DNA from: Flavipsychrobacter sp.
GTDB lineage: Bacteria; Bacteroidota; Bacteroidia; Chitinophagales; Chitinophagaceae
Assembly: GCA_016786565.1 (NCBI GenBank)
Contig: JAEUVY010000031.1
Location: forward strand, 62,001 to 126,000
Reading direction: 5' to 3'
Length of the DNA stretch: 64,000 bases
Of this stretch, positions 44,201 to 51,814 are shown in pieces. The notes under the pieces are model-generated. The model ran no database searches. It was not told the origin of the DNA and saw nothing but the letters and a program-made list of their open reading frames with translations. The stretch's first letter is position 1. Each line of letters begins with the position of its first letter. Both the position numbers and the translations under genes were made by a program.

Positions 44201-45594
44201 CCACTGTAGCCTCATTGGGCTTTTTACCAATGGCACTATCAACAGGAGCAGGGGCCGAAGTTCAAAAGCCATTGGCTACTGTAGTAATAGGTGGTTTATT
44301 GACAGCAACTGTTTTAACCCTTATTGTGTTACCCTTACTGTATATCCTGTTCAACCAGCGCAGAAAGAAAAGCACCATTGCTATTTCCGCTGTAATGTTG
44401 TTCATTCTGTTTTCAAGTCAGGCAAATGCACAAACTACAACAGTACAAACAGAAAAAGTCCGCATATCGTTTGATGAAGCCTATGAGATAGCACTCAGGA
44501 ATAATTTACAACTGCGGAGCAGTGATATTGCAGTGAGCCGTTCCCAAATATTAACAGGCACATCGTTTGACATTCCCAAAACTGGCTTCTTTATAGAAAA
44601 TGAAGACATCAGGCCAACGGACAAACAGGGAATATTAAAAGCAGGTGTTTCTCAAAGTATTAGCTGGCCTGGGATATATGCAGCGCAAAAGAAACTATTG
44701 CAGCAACAGGTAAAATCACTGGAATATACAAAGCAGGTCAGGGTCTTAGAAATTAAACGCAACGTACAAACCGCCTATTACACCCTTTGGTATTATTACA
44801 ACAAACAAGCGTTATGGCAGGAATTAGATAGTATCTACCTTGAATCAGCTACTATGGCCAGACTACGGGTAAGAACAGGAGAAAGTGCAGGTTTAGACAG
44901 TATTGCCGCTAATGCAAAGAGCGGAGAAATTAATAATCAGTTCAAAGCAATTCAGAATGATATTGAAATGCAGCAGGCGGCATTAAATGTCTTGCTAAAC
45001 ACAGACACTCTTTATCTGCCGGAAAATTCCAAACTTGGAAAAATAAAAACGGATATTAACATAGCACCTGCTAATACGCATCCTTTATTACTTGTACAGC
45101 AACAGGCAGTAAATGTTGCCCAGGCTGATGTCAGAGTTGCAAGGTTAGGTTCTTTGCCGGATTTTTCAGGAAGATTTTTCTCTCAGAGTTTATATGGTTT
45201 AGATAATCCATATTCCGGTTTTTCTTTTACAGTAGGCGTACCATTGTTTGGGTCAAGTAATTATAAAAACAAGATCAGGGCAGCAAGGCTGGAGCAGGAC
45301 TACCGGCAAACAATGTTTGATTATGAAGAGCAATCCTTAAATAGTCAGGTACAGCAAGCAATTCAAACATTGGATAAGAGTAGGCAAATGTTGCAGTATT
45401 ATGAAACAACAGGTCTAAAACAAGCCGGAGACATTATAAAGGCTGCAAGCCTTTCCTACAAAGGCGGTGAGATCAGCTTTGCAGAACTTTCTCAGTATCT
45501 AAATCAGGCACTTGATATTCGCAAAAACTATTTGGATATTTTAAATCAATACAATCAGAACGTCATTCAACTTAATTATTTTTTAAATCGCTAA
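41263..45594 (+). CDS. czcA: CzcA/CusA heavy-metal RND pump fused to a CzcC/TolC-type domain
   Basis: 1443 residues. Residues 1 to about 1035 form a heavy-metal-efflux RND permease with the diagnostic TM4 segment AIDFGLIVDGAVIIVEA (D401 and D407), the N-terminal LPVDALPDITNNQVQI and 12 transmembrane helices. A second signal-peptide-like stretch follows at about 1034-1056 (KSTIAISAVMLFILFSSQANAQ). Then comes a ~390-residue outer-membrane efflux protein domain (ISFDEAYEIALRNNLQLRSSD, and later LSYKGGEISFAELSQYLNQA). One polypeptide thus carries an inner-membrane pump and an outer-membrane channel, which would have to be separated by signal peptidase at NAQ. Likely substrates are divalent metals (Zn, Cd, Co or Cu). 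The start overlaps the small membrane peptide, and the adaptor gene begins two bases after the stop. Confidence 0.93.
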   Translation: MLDNIIRFSIRNKLIIGILTLMLIVWGIYSLAQLPVDALPDITNNQVQIITKAPTLAAQEVEQFITYPVERAMSNLPEITEMRSMSRFGLSVITVVFKESTNIYFARQLISEKLKEAEENIPKGVGKPELAPVTTGLGEIYQYIIHPKKGSESKYSAMDLRTMQDWIVSRQLYGIAGVAEVTAFGGITKQYEVTLSPERLKAMNVTIPEVFNALEKNNENTGGAYIEKKPNAYFIRGVGLMGNITDIENTLVKQQGNGIPLFIKDIATVKLGSPPRYGAMTYNGEKEVVGGIVLMLKGANSAEVVERVKERMLIIQKSLPNDVTIEAFLDRTNLIDRAIGTVKKNLIEGALIVIFVLVVFLGNLRAGLIVASAIPLSLLFALGMMNLFGVSANLMSLGAIDFGLIVDGAVIIVEAVMHHLAMRKTTERLSQSQMDDEVFHSASQIRSSAAFGEIIILIVYIPILSLVGIEGKMFHPMAETVSFAILGALILSLTYIPMVSALFLSKNPKTKPTLSDRMMTFLQKKYVPILKAAIKLKAVIIISAFALVIIAVLIFNRLGGEFIPQLEEGDYAVEFVLPQGASLSQTIETVMLAERMIKMYPEVKMVVGKTGSADVATDPMPPQASDLMVILKDKSEWRKGKTFYGLSDEIRKTLEDIPGVIAEPSQPIQMRFNELMTGIKQDVAVKIFGESMDSLNSIAQEVSNAIKSIPGITQPQVEKVSGLPQITIKYDRARMANYGLTIADVNQIISAAFAGYKSGVIYENERKFDLVVRLDSVNRNSIDNVSDLFIPIKGGNQIPLSQVASVGYETGPTQISREDGRRRIVVSFNVSGRDVRSVVEDVQKALTNKVKLPIGYYFTYGGTFENLQKASARLMIAVPIALLLIFALLYFTLNSLKQATLIFTAIPMSAIGGVFALLMRGMPFSISAGVGFIALFGVAVLNGIVLIGTFNQLAKEGYDDIVARVIEGAKIRLRPVLMTATVASLGFLPMALSTGAGAEVQKPLATVVIGGLLTATVLTLIVLPLLYILFNQRRKKSTIAISAVMLFILFSSQANAQTTTVQTEKVRISFDEAYEIALRNNLQLRSSDIAVSRSQILTGTSFDIPKTGFFIENEDIRPTDKQGILKAGVSQSISWPGIYAAQKKLLQQQVKSLEYTKQVRVLEIKRNVQTAYYTLWYYYNKQALWQELDSIYLESATMARLRVRTGESAGLDSIAANAKSGEINNQFKAIQNDIEMQQAALNVLLNTDTLYLPENSKLGKIKTDINIAPANTHPLLLVQQQAVNVAQADVRVARLGSLPDFSGRFFSQSLYGLDNPYSGFSFTVGVPLFGSSNYKNKIRAARLEQDYRQTMFDYEEQSLNSQVQQAIQTLDKSRQMLQYYETTGLKQAGDIIKAASLSYKGGEISFAELSQYLNQALDIRKNYLDILNQYNQNVIQLNYFLNR

Positions 45595-45596
45595 AG

Positions 45597-46757
45597 ATGA
45601 AACTATATAAAGCTATTTGCTTAGGGTTGTACATTTTGCTTTTAACGGCATGTGGAACTAAAACAGAAACAAAAACAGAGGGTGCTACTACGGAACAACA
45701 TCAACAAGAAACTACAGTAGTTTCACTTTCTGATGAACAAATGAAAGTAGCTGGCGTTGTATTGGGAGATATTGAAATGAAAAATCTAACCACTTCCATT
45801 AGCGTAAATGGCACACTTGCCGTACCAAACCAAAACAAGGCTTTGGTAACATCGCTGATAGGTGGTGTGCTGCGGTCATTGAATGTACAGCCGGGAAATT
45901 TAGTTCAAAAGGGGCAATCGGTAGGTACTATTGCCAATACTGAACTATCAGGCATCCAACAGCAAATCATCTCCATAAATGGACAACTTAAATATGCCGA
46001 ACAGGAACAGAAAAGGCAAAAAGAACTTGTGGAGGGTAATGCTGCACCACTGAAAAATCTGCAAAAGGTCGAATCTGAAATAGTCAGCTTGAAAGCACAG
46101 CAAGCTGCATTACAAAATCACCTTACAACTTTAGGCGTATCTCCATCTCAGAATATCTCTTCAATACTTACCATTACCGCACCTATTAGTGGCACTATAT
46201 CGGAAGTGTTTGCACAGATCGGCTCTAATGTTGATGCAAGTAAACCTATTGCACAAATAATAAACAACTCGGAATTACATTTGGATCTTTTCGTGTACGA
46301 AAAAGACTTACCAAAAGTCGCTTCCGGTCAAACGATCCATTTTACTTTAACCAATAATCCAGGCAAGGAATATGATGCAATAATCTATTCTATTGGTACG
46401 GCTTTTGCAAATGAAAGCAAATCAATACCTGTACATGCCCGTGTAATTAATAATAAAGCTGGTCTGATCGAGGGCATGAGCGTGACGGCTCGGATTAGTT
46501 TGGGAGAGAAGGTATATCCGGCAATACCTAATGATGCTATTATAAGCAATGGGGGTAAGGACTACATATTTATTCTTTATAAATCACAGGATAGCACTGG
46601 TTCGGGAACAATTTTCAAAAGAGTGCAAGTGATAAAAGGTGCAACCGATGTTGGGTACTCAGAAATAAAGCTACTGGAGGAATTGCCAAAAGGAACTAAA
46701 GTTGCCATAAAAGGTGCTTTCTTTTTGATGGCTAAAATGACTAATGTAGAAGAATAG
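45597..46757 (+). CDS. czcB: CzcB/CusB-type RND periplasmic adaptor lipoprotein
   Basis: 386 residues with a lipobox (LLLTACG, Cys19), barrel-sandwich motifs (LIGGVLRSLNVQPGNLVQKG and, later, ITAPISGTISEVFAQIGSNV), an alpha-hairpin (about residues 115-175) and C-terminal barrel domains. It links the CzcA pump to the CzcC-type channel. No His-rich metal-binding extension is present. It sits between czcA (two-base gap) and the P-type ATPase (three-base gap), so the operon is tight. The ATPase would move metal from cytosol to periplasm and the RND complex from periplasm to outside. Confidence 0.93.
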   Translation: MKLYKAICLGLYILLLTACGTKTETKTEGATTEQHQQETTVVSLSDEQMKVAGVVLGDIEMKNLTTSISVNGTLAVPNQNKALVTSLIGGVLRSLNVQPGNLVQKGQSVGTIANTELSGIQQQIISINGQLKYAEQEQKRQKELVEGNAAPLKNLQKVESEIVSLKAQQAALQNHLTTLGVSPSQNISSILTITAPISGTISEVFAQIGSNVDASKPIAQIINNSELHLDLFVYEKDLPKVASGQTIHFTLTNNPGKEYDAIIYSIGTAFANESKSIPVHARVINNKAGLIEGMSVTARISLGEKVYPAIPNDAIISNGGKDYIFILYKSQDSTGSGTIFKRVQVIKGATDVGYSEIKLLEELPKGTKVAIKGAFFLMAKMTNVEE

Positions 46758-46760
46758 CAA

Positions 46761-49205
46761 ATGAGAAATGTTTTTATTGTTGACCATACTGAAAGAAACA
46801 CTATGCAAAAGACAAAAATCAACTTAAATATATTATTGCCTGAAGTACCTGATGAAAGAGACGCTTGTGTTGACCGGATTATTGCTGTAATGCAGAAGCA
46901 TAAAGGCGTGGAAGAAGTGCATATAGTAGGCAAAGGGAATGAAGCGCAGCTTTGCTTTCATTACAATCCCGATGTTATTTCCATAGATCAGATTCAGGAA
47001 AAAGCGAGAGAAGAGGGCGCAGTTATTACACAACAAATCGGGCATTTGTTGGTAGAGGTCAAAGCATTTCGGGAACTGAATGAGGCTGAAGGTGTTGAAC
47101 ATGATTTGCGAAAGCTAAAAGGTATGCTAAGTGTTTCTGTATCAGCCGCCGGAGTTATCCGCACTGAATACAACCAATTGCAAACAAACAAACAGGACAT
47201 ATTGAATGTACTGGCAAAAAGCAATTTGGAGGTTGTCTCTACCAATAACCTCCATTTACATCAGGATGGCGAAGTTGAAACAGATGAACATATGCATGAT
47301 GAGGATGAAGAGCATGAACACAGCCATAGTAGCGATGCAGGTAACAGTAAATGGAAGGTTTATGCGCCAGTGCTCATCAGCCTTTCAATGCTGTTGGCAG
47401 GGATAGCCTGCGACCAACTAATAAAGCCCGCCTTTTTTAGTGGGTGGGTAAGGCTTGCATGGTATTTAGTGGCCTATGTTCCTGTCGGTTACCCTGTAGC
47501 AATGCAAGGCTTCCGATTAATAATAAAAGGAGATGTTTTTACGGAATTTGTATTGATGACTATCGCAACGATAGGTGCATTCTTTGTGGGTGAGTACCCC
47601 GAAGGTGTAACAGTGATGGTATTTTATACGGTTGGGGAGTTTTTTCAGGATGCGGCTGTAAACCGGGCTAAAAGAAGCATTAAGGCATTGCTTGATATTC
47701 GTCCATCATCTGCATTTGTAAAACGCAATGGCAATTTTAGCGAAGTACCTCCTAAAGAAGTAAAAATAGATGATATTATACAGATAAAAGCCGGAGAAAA
47801 AGTGCCGCTTGATGGTGAAATGCTTAGTGATGGTAGTTCATTTAATACTGCTGCGCTCACAGGAGAAAGCAAGCCTTCTGAAATTGGTAAAGGAGAACCT
47901 GTACTTGCAGGAATGATTAACCAGGATAAGGTAGTTGAATTGAAAGTGACTAAGCTGTACAATGACAGTTCATTAGCCCGTATTCTTTCCCTTGTTCAGG
48001 AGGCTACAACACGGAAAGCAAAAACCGAACAATTCATTCGTAAGTTTTCGAGAATATATACGCCAATCGTTGTTTTTGTAGCCATTGGTATTGCTACACT
48101 CCCATATTTTTTCGTGCATGATTATGTATTTAATCAGTGGCTTTACCGGGCATTGATTTTTCTTGTTGTGTCCTGTCCTTGTGCATTGGTAATCTCTGTT
48201 CCGCTTGGATATTTTGGCGGTATTGGTGCAGCATCCCGTAATGGCATTCTCTTTAAGGGTTCAAACTTCTTAGACCTTATGACAAAAGTGAATACCGTAG
48301 TGATGGATAAAACAGGAACACTTACCAAAGGTGTTTTCAAAGTGCAACAAGTAAAAAGCTATGATATGGATGAGGCGATATGGCTGCCAATGGCTGCGGC
48401 CTTAGAAGCAGCATCAACACATCCCGTAGCGCAGGCAGTTGTTCAGTACGCCGGAGATAAAGCGAAAGATATTAAAGTAGAAGGTTTAGAAGAAATTAGT
48501 GGGCATGGATTAAAGGGGGTTATTGATGGAAAAGAGGTTCATGCAGGCAACATGAAACTTATGGATAAAGTGGGTGTACAGGTAAATGGCGAATTGAAAA
48601 ACATTGCTGACACAATAGTTGTGGTTGCCATTGATAAAAAGCTGGTTGGTTACATTACAATTGCTGATGAAATAAAAGAAGATAGTAAAGATGCTATAAA
48701 AGCACTTCATGATAGGAAAATAGAAACGATCATGCTTTCGGGCGATAAACAATCAGTTGTTGACCGAGTAGCAAAAGAGTTAGGTATTAATCAGGCATTT
48801 GGAGATTTACTACCGGAGGGCAAAGTGAAAAAAGTGGAAGAAATAAAGAACGACAAATCTAAAGTGGTTGTCTTTGTTGGCGATGGAATAAATGATGCCC
48901 CTGTTCTTGCCCTAAGTGATGTTGGTATGGCAATGGGTGGTTTGGGCAGTGATGCAGCAATTGAGACGGCGGACGTAATTATACAAACCGATCAACCTTC
49001 ACGAATTGCCAAAGCGATACAAATTGGGAAAGCTACAAACCATATAGTTTGGCAAAACATCATGTTCGCTTTTGTTGTCAAGGGTATTGTTATGGTTCTT
49101 GGTGCAAGTGGAAAGGCCACTATGTGGGAAGCTGTTTTTGCCGATGTAGGTGTTGCATTATTAGCGGTATTAAATGCGATGAGAATACAAAAAATGAAAT
49201 TTTAA
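46761..49205 (+). CDS. Heavy-metal translocating P-type ATPase (Zn/Cd/Pb type)
   Basis: 814 residues. P1B-type ATPase landmarks are the CPC ion site (C472-P-C474 in SCPCALVISVP), the phosphorylation motif DKTGTLT (D516), the STHPVAQAV His-Pro motif and the hinge GDGINDAPVL. The last helix region carries DVGVALLAVLNAMR, typical of Zn/Cd/Pb pumps (a conserved Asp in TM8). The N-terminal ~150 residues look like two ferredoxin-like metal-binding domains that lack CXXC. Only a lone Cys remains in PDERDACVDRI. A His/Asp/Glu-rich linker (DEHMHDEDEEHEHSHSS) follows and may replace them. It exports divalent metal from the cytosol. A second possible start is the Met at residue 15. Confidence 0.93.
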   Translation: MRNVFIVDHTERNTMQKTKINLNILLPEVPDERDACVDRIIAVMQKHKGVEEVHIVGKGNEAQLCFHYNPDVISIDQIQEKAREEGAVITQQIGHLLVEVKAFRELNEAEGVEHDLRKLKGMLSVSVSAAGVIRTEYNQLQTNKQDILNVLAKSNLEVVSTNNLHLHQDGEVETDEHMHDEDEEHEHSHSSDAGNSKWKVYAPVLISLSMLLAGIACDQLIKPAFFSGWVRLAWYLVAYVPVGYPVAMQGFRLIIKGDVFTEFVLMTIATIGAFFVGEYPEGVTVMVFYTVGEFFQDAAVNRAKRSIKALLDIRPSSAFVKRNGNFSEVPPKEVKIDDIIQIKAGEKVPLDGEMLSDGSSFNTAALTGESKPSEIGKGEPVLAGMINQDKVVELKVTKLYNDSSLARILSLVQEATTRKAKTEQFIRKFSRIYTPIVVFVAIGIATLPYFFVHDYVFNQWLYRALIFLVVSCPCALVISVPLGYFGGIGAASRNGILFKGSNFLDLMTKVNTVVMDKTGTLTKGVFKVQQVKSYDMDEAIWLPMAAALEAASTHPVAQAVVQYAGDKAKDIKVEGLEEISGHGLKGVIDGKEVHAGNMKLMDKVGVQVNGELKNIADTIVVVAIDKKLVGYITIADEIKEDSKDAIKALHDRKIETIMLSGDKQSVVDRVAKELGINQAFGDLLPEGKVKKVEEIKNDKSKVVVFVGDGINDAPVLALSDVGMAMGGLGSDAAIETADVIIQTDQPSRIAKAIQIGKATNHIVWQNIMFAFVVKGIVMVLGASGKATMWEAVFADVGVALLAVLNAMRIQKMKF

Positions 49206-49209
49206 TGTT

Positions 49210-49512
49210 ATGGGTATTGAATTAGAATTAATAGTTTTACTGGCCTTACAGTTGATAGGCTCATCCCTTTTTGCAAAATTTGAAATAGAAACGCCCGCAC
49301 TGAGAAAAATCGTTAAGTGGCTCATTTTGGATGGAGTTACCGTTGGATTATACTATCTCATCGGTCATTTTGCTATATTATTCCCTTTTCTCATTTTGGT
49401 CATTGGTACAATCTTCCATTTCAGATTTTGCAAAAAAAATGGGATTGACCCGCTAAAGGCCACTCCCAAGAAAAAATACTATCAATTACGTCACTGGAAA
49501 TGGGAGGATTAA
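49210..49512 (+). CDS. Small membrane protein at the end of the metal operon
   Basis: 100 residues, with hydrophobic segments at about 5-22 (ELIVLLALQLIGSSLFA), 32-52 and 53-70 and a basic C-terminus (KKKYYQLRHWKWED). It begins four bases after the ATPase stop, so it is part of the operon. It is not recognised as any characterised family. Its place suggests an accessory of metal efflux. It is the last gene of the island. Confidence 0.65.
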   Translation: MGIELELIVLLALQLIGSSLFAKFEIETPALRKIVKWLILDGVTVGLYYLIGHFAILFPFLILVIGTIFHFRFCKKNGIDPLKATPKKKYYQLRHWKWED

Positions 49513-49579
49513 ACTCCCAAAATTTACAAGCCTAACTTCTTAGCGGCATTGAAAATTTTTATCAAGTCTTCAAAGATTT

Positions 49580-49614
49580 GGTTCGACATTTCCCCTGTCC
49601 ACTCTACAAAGAAA
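49580..49614 (+). repeat. Candidate right attachment site (degenerate tRNA-end-like)
   Basis: GGTTCGA, CCTGT, CTAC and AAAGA occur here in the same order as in the tRNA-Arg 3' end plus its flank (23678-23707), but with small insertions. It lies just after the last island gene, where base composition returns to the backbone level. Serine integrases leave only short identity, so this is possible but weak. Confidence 0.3.
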
Positions 49615-49621
49615 GAGCGAG

Positions 49622-49649
49622 AGCGGGGCGCGGAAAGCGCTCCGCTTTT
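49622..49649. terminator. Repeated GC-rich hairpin, copy 1
   Basis: AGCGG(G)GCGC, a GGAAA loop, GCGC(T)CCGCT and then TTT. A near-identical hairpin lies at 50192-50223, on the other side of the DnaJ-KTSC gene. Confidence 0.55.
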
Positions 49650-49709
49650 GTTTTGCAGGCGGGTGATGCAGGTAGCTATTAAAACACTGCCACCACAAAC
49701 ACATTGATA

Positions 49710-50147
49710 ATGAAAAAGATAATTGGTTACAGAAAATTGCTGGGCGTGAACGAGCAGGCCACACTGCAGACGTTGAAGACAGTGTACAGGAACCTGATGA
49801 AGGAATGGCATCCTGATAAGTTTACAAATCAGGACGAGAAGGACCTGTGTGAAGCAAAAAGCAGGCACATTATTGAGGCGTATCACTTTTTGGTGAGCAT
49901 TGCCCCTGAGACAAGGGCGCAGACGCTGGATGCGTTTAATGTGACGATAGCTTCTGCAGGTATTACGGATTTTGAGTATAAAGACGAAACGTTGTTGATC
50001 AACTTTGTTGACCAAAGCAGTTATGAGTGGTTTGGCATACCCAAGGCGCTGTATGTGAAAATGGTGAATGCTCCTGCGCTTGGTCGCTTTGCCCGCAGGC
50101 ATATCTATCATTCTTTCCCTTATCGGGTGGCTGGTAAGGCGGAGTAG
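49710..50147 (+). CDS. DnaJ-domain / KTSC-domain fusion protein
   Basis: 145 residues from the ATG at 49710; a TTG two codons upstream is ignored. Residues 1-65 form a J domain with the essential His-Pro-Asp at 34-36 (MKEWHPDKF). Residues ~85-140 match the KTSC domain (LLINFVDQSSYEWFGIPKAL, then VNAPALGRFARRHIYHSFPY), a small domain named for a lysine-tRNA-synthetase-associated context. The J domain should stimulate an Hsp70 ATPase; KTSC may bind nucleic acid or protein. It is flanked on both sides by the same GC-rich hairpin. It is the first gene outside the island on the right. Confidence 0.8.
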   Translation: MKKIIGYRKLLGVNEQATLQTLKTVYRNLMKEWHPDKFTNQDEKDLCEAKSRHIIEAYHFLVSIAPETRAQTLDAFNVTIASAGITDFEYKDETLLINFVDQSSYEWFGIPKALYVKMVNAPALGRFARRHIYHSFPYRVAGKAE

Positions 50148-50191
50148 TTGCCCGCAGGGAGCTATTCCTAATGCGAATACTAAGAAATGCG

Positions 50192-50223
50192 AAAGCGGGG
50201 TGCGGAGTGCGCTCCGCTTTTTT
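50192..50223. terminator. Repeated GC-rich hairpin, copy 2
   Basis: AAAGCGG and CCGCTTT arms enclose the same (G)GTGCGGAGTGCGCT core as copy 1, followed by a T run. Confidence 0.55.
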
Positions 50224-50234
50224 GTGTTATTTGG

Positions 50235-50296
50235 GATGGCGTTTCATGCGTTACAAACGCAAAACCGCGGAATCGGCATTGCAATTGCGGACCAGT
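50235..50296 (+). repeat. REP-like palindromic element, copy A
   Basis: ATGGCGTTTCATGCG, TTACAAACGC, ACCGCGG, then GCATTGCAATTGCGG and ACCAGT. It matches copy C at 52474-52540 over its whole length with few changes. It ends about 45 bases before the DUF433 start. Confidence 0.6.
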
Positions 50297-50339
50297 ATTA
50301 TTATTCGTATTTTTACATTTAGTAAGAAGAGTAATCAAT

Positions 50340-50549
50340 ATGGACTACCGGGAATATTTGGAGTCGAGGCCGGATGTGATGCTGGGGAAACCTGTTATAA
50401 AGGGTACTCGTGTGACTGCAGAACTAATTTTACAGATGCTGTCAGAAGGCGCAACGGTAGAAAATGTCCTATCCGCATATCCTCATTTGTTGCCTGTGCA
50501 CATAAGTGCAGTGCTGGCTTATGAAAGCGATGGAGTAGAGGAAGTATAA
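50340..50549 (+). CDS. DUF433 family protein (putative antitoxin), orphan
   Basis: 69 residues: MDYREYLESRPDVMLGKPVI, then KGTRVTAELILQMLSEGATV and VENVLSAYPHLLPVHISAVL. It is a full-length DUF433 protein, a winged-helix domain usually acting as the antitoxin/DNA-binding partner of a DUF5615 PIN-like toxin encoded just downstream. No such toxin gene follows; the next 175 bases are non-coding. It is therefore either an orphan or has lost its partner. The ATG is chosen because the upstream frame runs through the REP-like element. Confidence 0.85.
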   Translation: MDYREYLESRPDVMLGKPVIKGTRVTAELILQMLSEGATVENVLSAYPHLLPVHISAVLAYESDGVEEV

Positions 50550-50724
50550 TTTAAATGCCAAGTTAGTGGCAAGCTTTTTTGCAATCACGCATGCTTTCTC
50601 TGAGTATGAGCTGTTATGCGTTGCAGAAAGCGTAGCAGTGAGGGCTAGAAAATGCAGTTAATGCTCGTAAGTGTTGTTGCGGGCGTTTTTTCGTTCTTTC
50701 CCATCCATTGTATATCTTCATTGT

Positions 50725-51303
50725 ATGGGTGAAAAAATTGTTGCGAACAATCTGTATGAGTTCTTGGAATACATTAGAACAAAGCCCGGATTATTTCTCG
50801 GAAGGAAGTCTATTACAGCACTACACGATTTTATACACGGATATCAAACCGTCTGTTGGTTAAAAGACGTTCCCGAAAAATTAATACCTGATTTTGGAGA
50901 ATTTCATGATTTTGTAAACAATTACTATTTGCACGGATCATCAACAGCGGGTTGGAAAAATGTAATACTATCCGTGCATTATGGGCGGGAGGAAGATGCG
51001 TTTGATGATTTTTTTAGGCTACTTGTCCTTTTTAGAGAGGGTTATCCAAAAGTGAATGCTAAGAAAATAGTGTTACAAGTAATCCAAAAGATGGTCAATA
51101 ATCCGGAATGTTTATCAGAAATTGATGATGCGAATATTGTTGGCTATCTAAAATGCATTCCATCGAGACTTGAAGAGGGGCAGTCGCTATATGACTACGA
51201 ATCCATTCTTTATGACTTTAAAGAGATGGCTGTATATAGTGAAGCGCTATCGAAATTAGTTACCGAGGTGGCTGGCTCGCAGGACTGGCTGGATGCACAA
51301 TAA
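50725..51303 (+). CDS. Hypothetical protein (GLFLG / FIHGYQ family)
   Basis: 192 residues from the ATG at 50725 (MGEKIVANNLYEFLEYIRTK). The start of the protein (RTKPGLFLGRKSITALHDFI, then HGYQTVCW) resembles small soluble proteins annotated as hypothetical or toxin-immunity-like in many bacteria. They share a PxxFLG...L..F..GY pattern. The rest is mainly helical and acidic with no recognisable catalytic motif. No toxin gene is adjacent. The region is rich in small repeats, suggesting a mobile-gene neighbourhood. Function unknown; the immunity idea is weak. Confidence 0.6.
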   Translation: MGEKIVANNLYEFLEYIRTKPGLFLGRKSITALHDFIHGYQTVCWLKDVPEKLIPDFGEFHDFVNNYYLHGSSTAGWKNVILSVHYGREEDAFDDFFRLLVLFREGYPKVNAKKIVLQVIQKMVNNPECLSEIDDANIVGYLKCIPSRLEEGQSLYDYESILYDFKEMAVYSEALSKLVTEVAGSQDWLDAQ

Positions 51304-51370
51304 GTCAATTTAAAGAATTTCATAACGATGTTCGAGATTTTCGGAGTATCTGCCGTTCGATGTGTTCTCA

Positions 51371-51448
51371 ATCGTTACAAATACAATGCTATCTGCGGTG
51401 CATAAGCAGACCAGTAGAATCCGCATTGCAAATGCGGAGCAGTGGAGT
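51371..51448 (+). repeat. REP-like palindromic element, copy B (two units)
   Basis: Two hairpin units in tandem: TCTGC...GCAGACCAGTAGA, then ATCCGCATTGCAAATGCGGA followed by GCAGTGGAGT. The second unit is nearly identical to copy C. Confidence 0.55.
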
Positions 51449-51460
51449 GCCCATCCGCTC

Positions 51461-51714
51461 GTACTTTTCTTTTCTGCAGCGAAAAGAAAAGTACCAAAAG
51501 AAAGCGCCGCCTTTTGCCCTACCGCTCCGCGGGGCAAAAGGTCAGCTCTACGCTGTTTCGCAGTTCGCTATGCAACTTCATGGCGCTGGCATCTTTCCTA
51601 CCATCTACCAGATGATGGGGCTACGCACTTGTTGAACTTTCGTAGTACTATTGAAGGTACGGTAACCACATCTACGGAAATATGAAGGCGCCATCAGAGG
51701 CTGAGCTGGGTTGC
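51461..51714 (+). repeat. Dispersed non-coding element, copy 2
   Basis: It begins with a perfect 14-bp hairpin (GTACTTTTCTTTTC, 6-nt loop TGCAGC, GAAAAGAAAAGTAC) followed by CAAAA. It ends with the 51-base block (51664-51714) shared with 12485-12535. Same order and orientation of parts as copy 1, about 95 bases shorter. Confidence 0.65.
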
Positions 51715-51814
51715 AATATCGGGCATAATTTGGGATTTGTCTGGTGAAATGATGTGGAGGGGGACTACCAGGAGATAAGCTCGGGCGTAGCAAACGCAGA
51801 CCGGTAGGAAAGCA

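Larger units (their letters stand above)
23628..49614. mobile_element. Integrative genomic island carrying metal/oxyanion resistance genes
   Basis: The stretch is bounded on the left by tRNA-Arg(CCU) with an adjacent, inward-reading serine recombinase. It ends on the right near 49.6 kb, at a weak tRNA-end-like sequence and the return to GC-richer backbone. Base composition is visibly AT-richer than either flank. The cargo is two RND efflux systems, a P-type ATPase, a ChrB-type regulator, SOD, an MFS transporter and accessory genes. No conjugation or replication genes are seen, so it is mobilisable at most. The right boundary is inferred, not proven. Confidence 0.7.

Noticed and set aside
49524-50111. 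195-codon minus-strand frame
   Set aside because: Mostly antisense to the DnaJ-KTSC gene. Only the last ~30 codons lie in AT-rich island sequence; they are discussed as part of the candidate attachment site, not as a gene.
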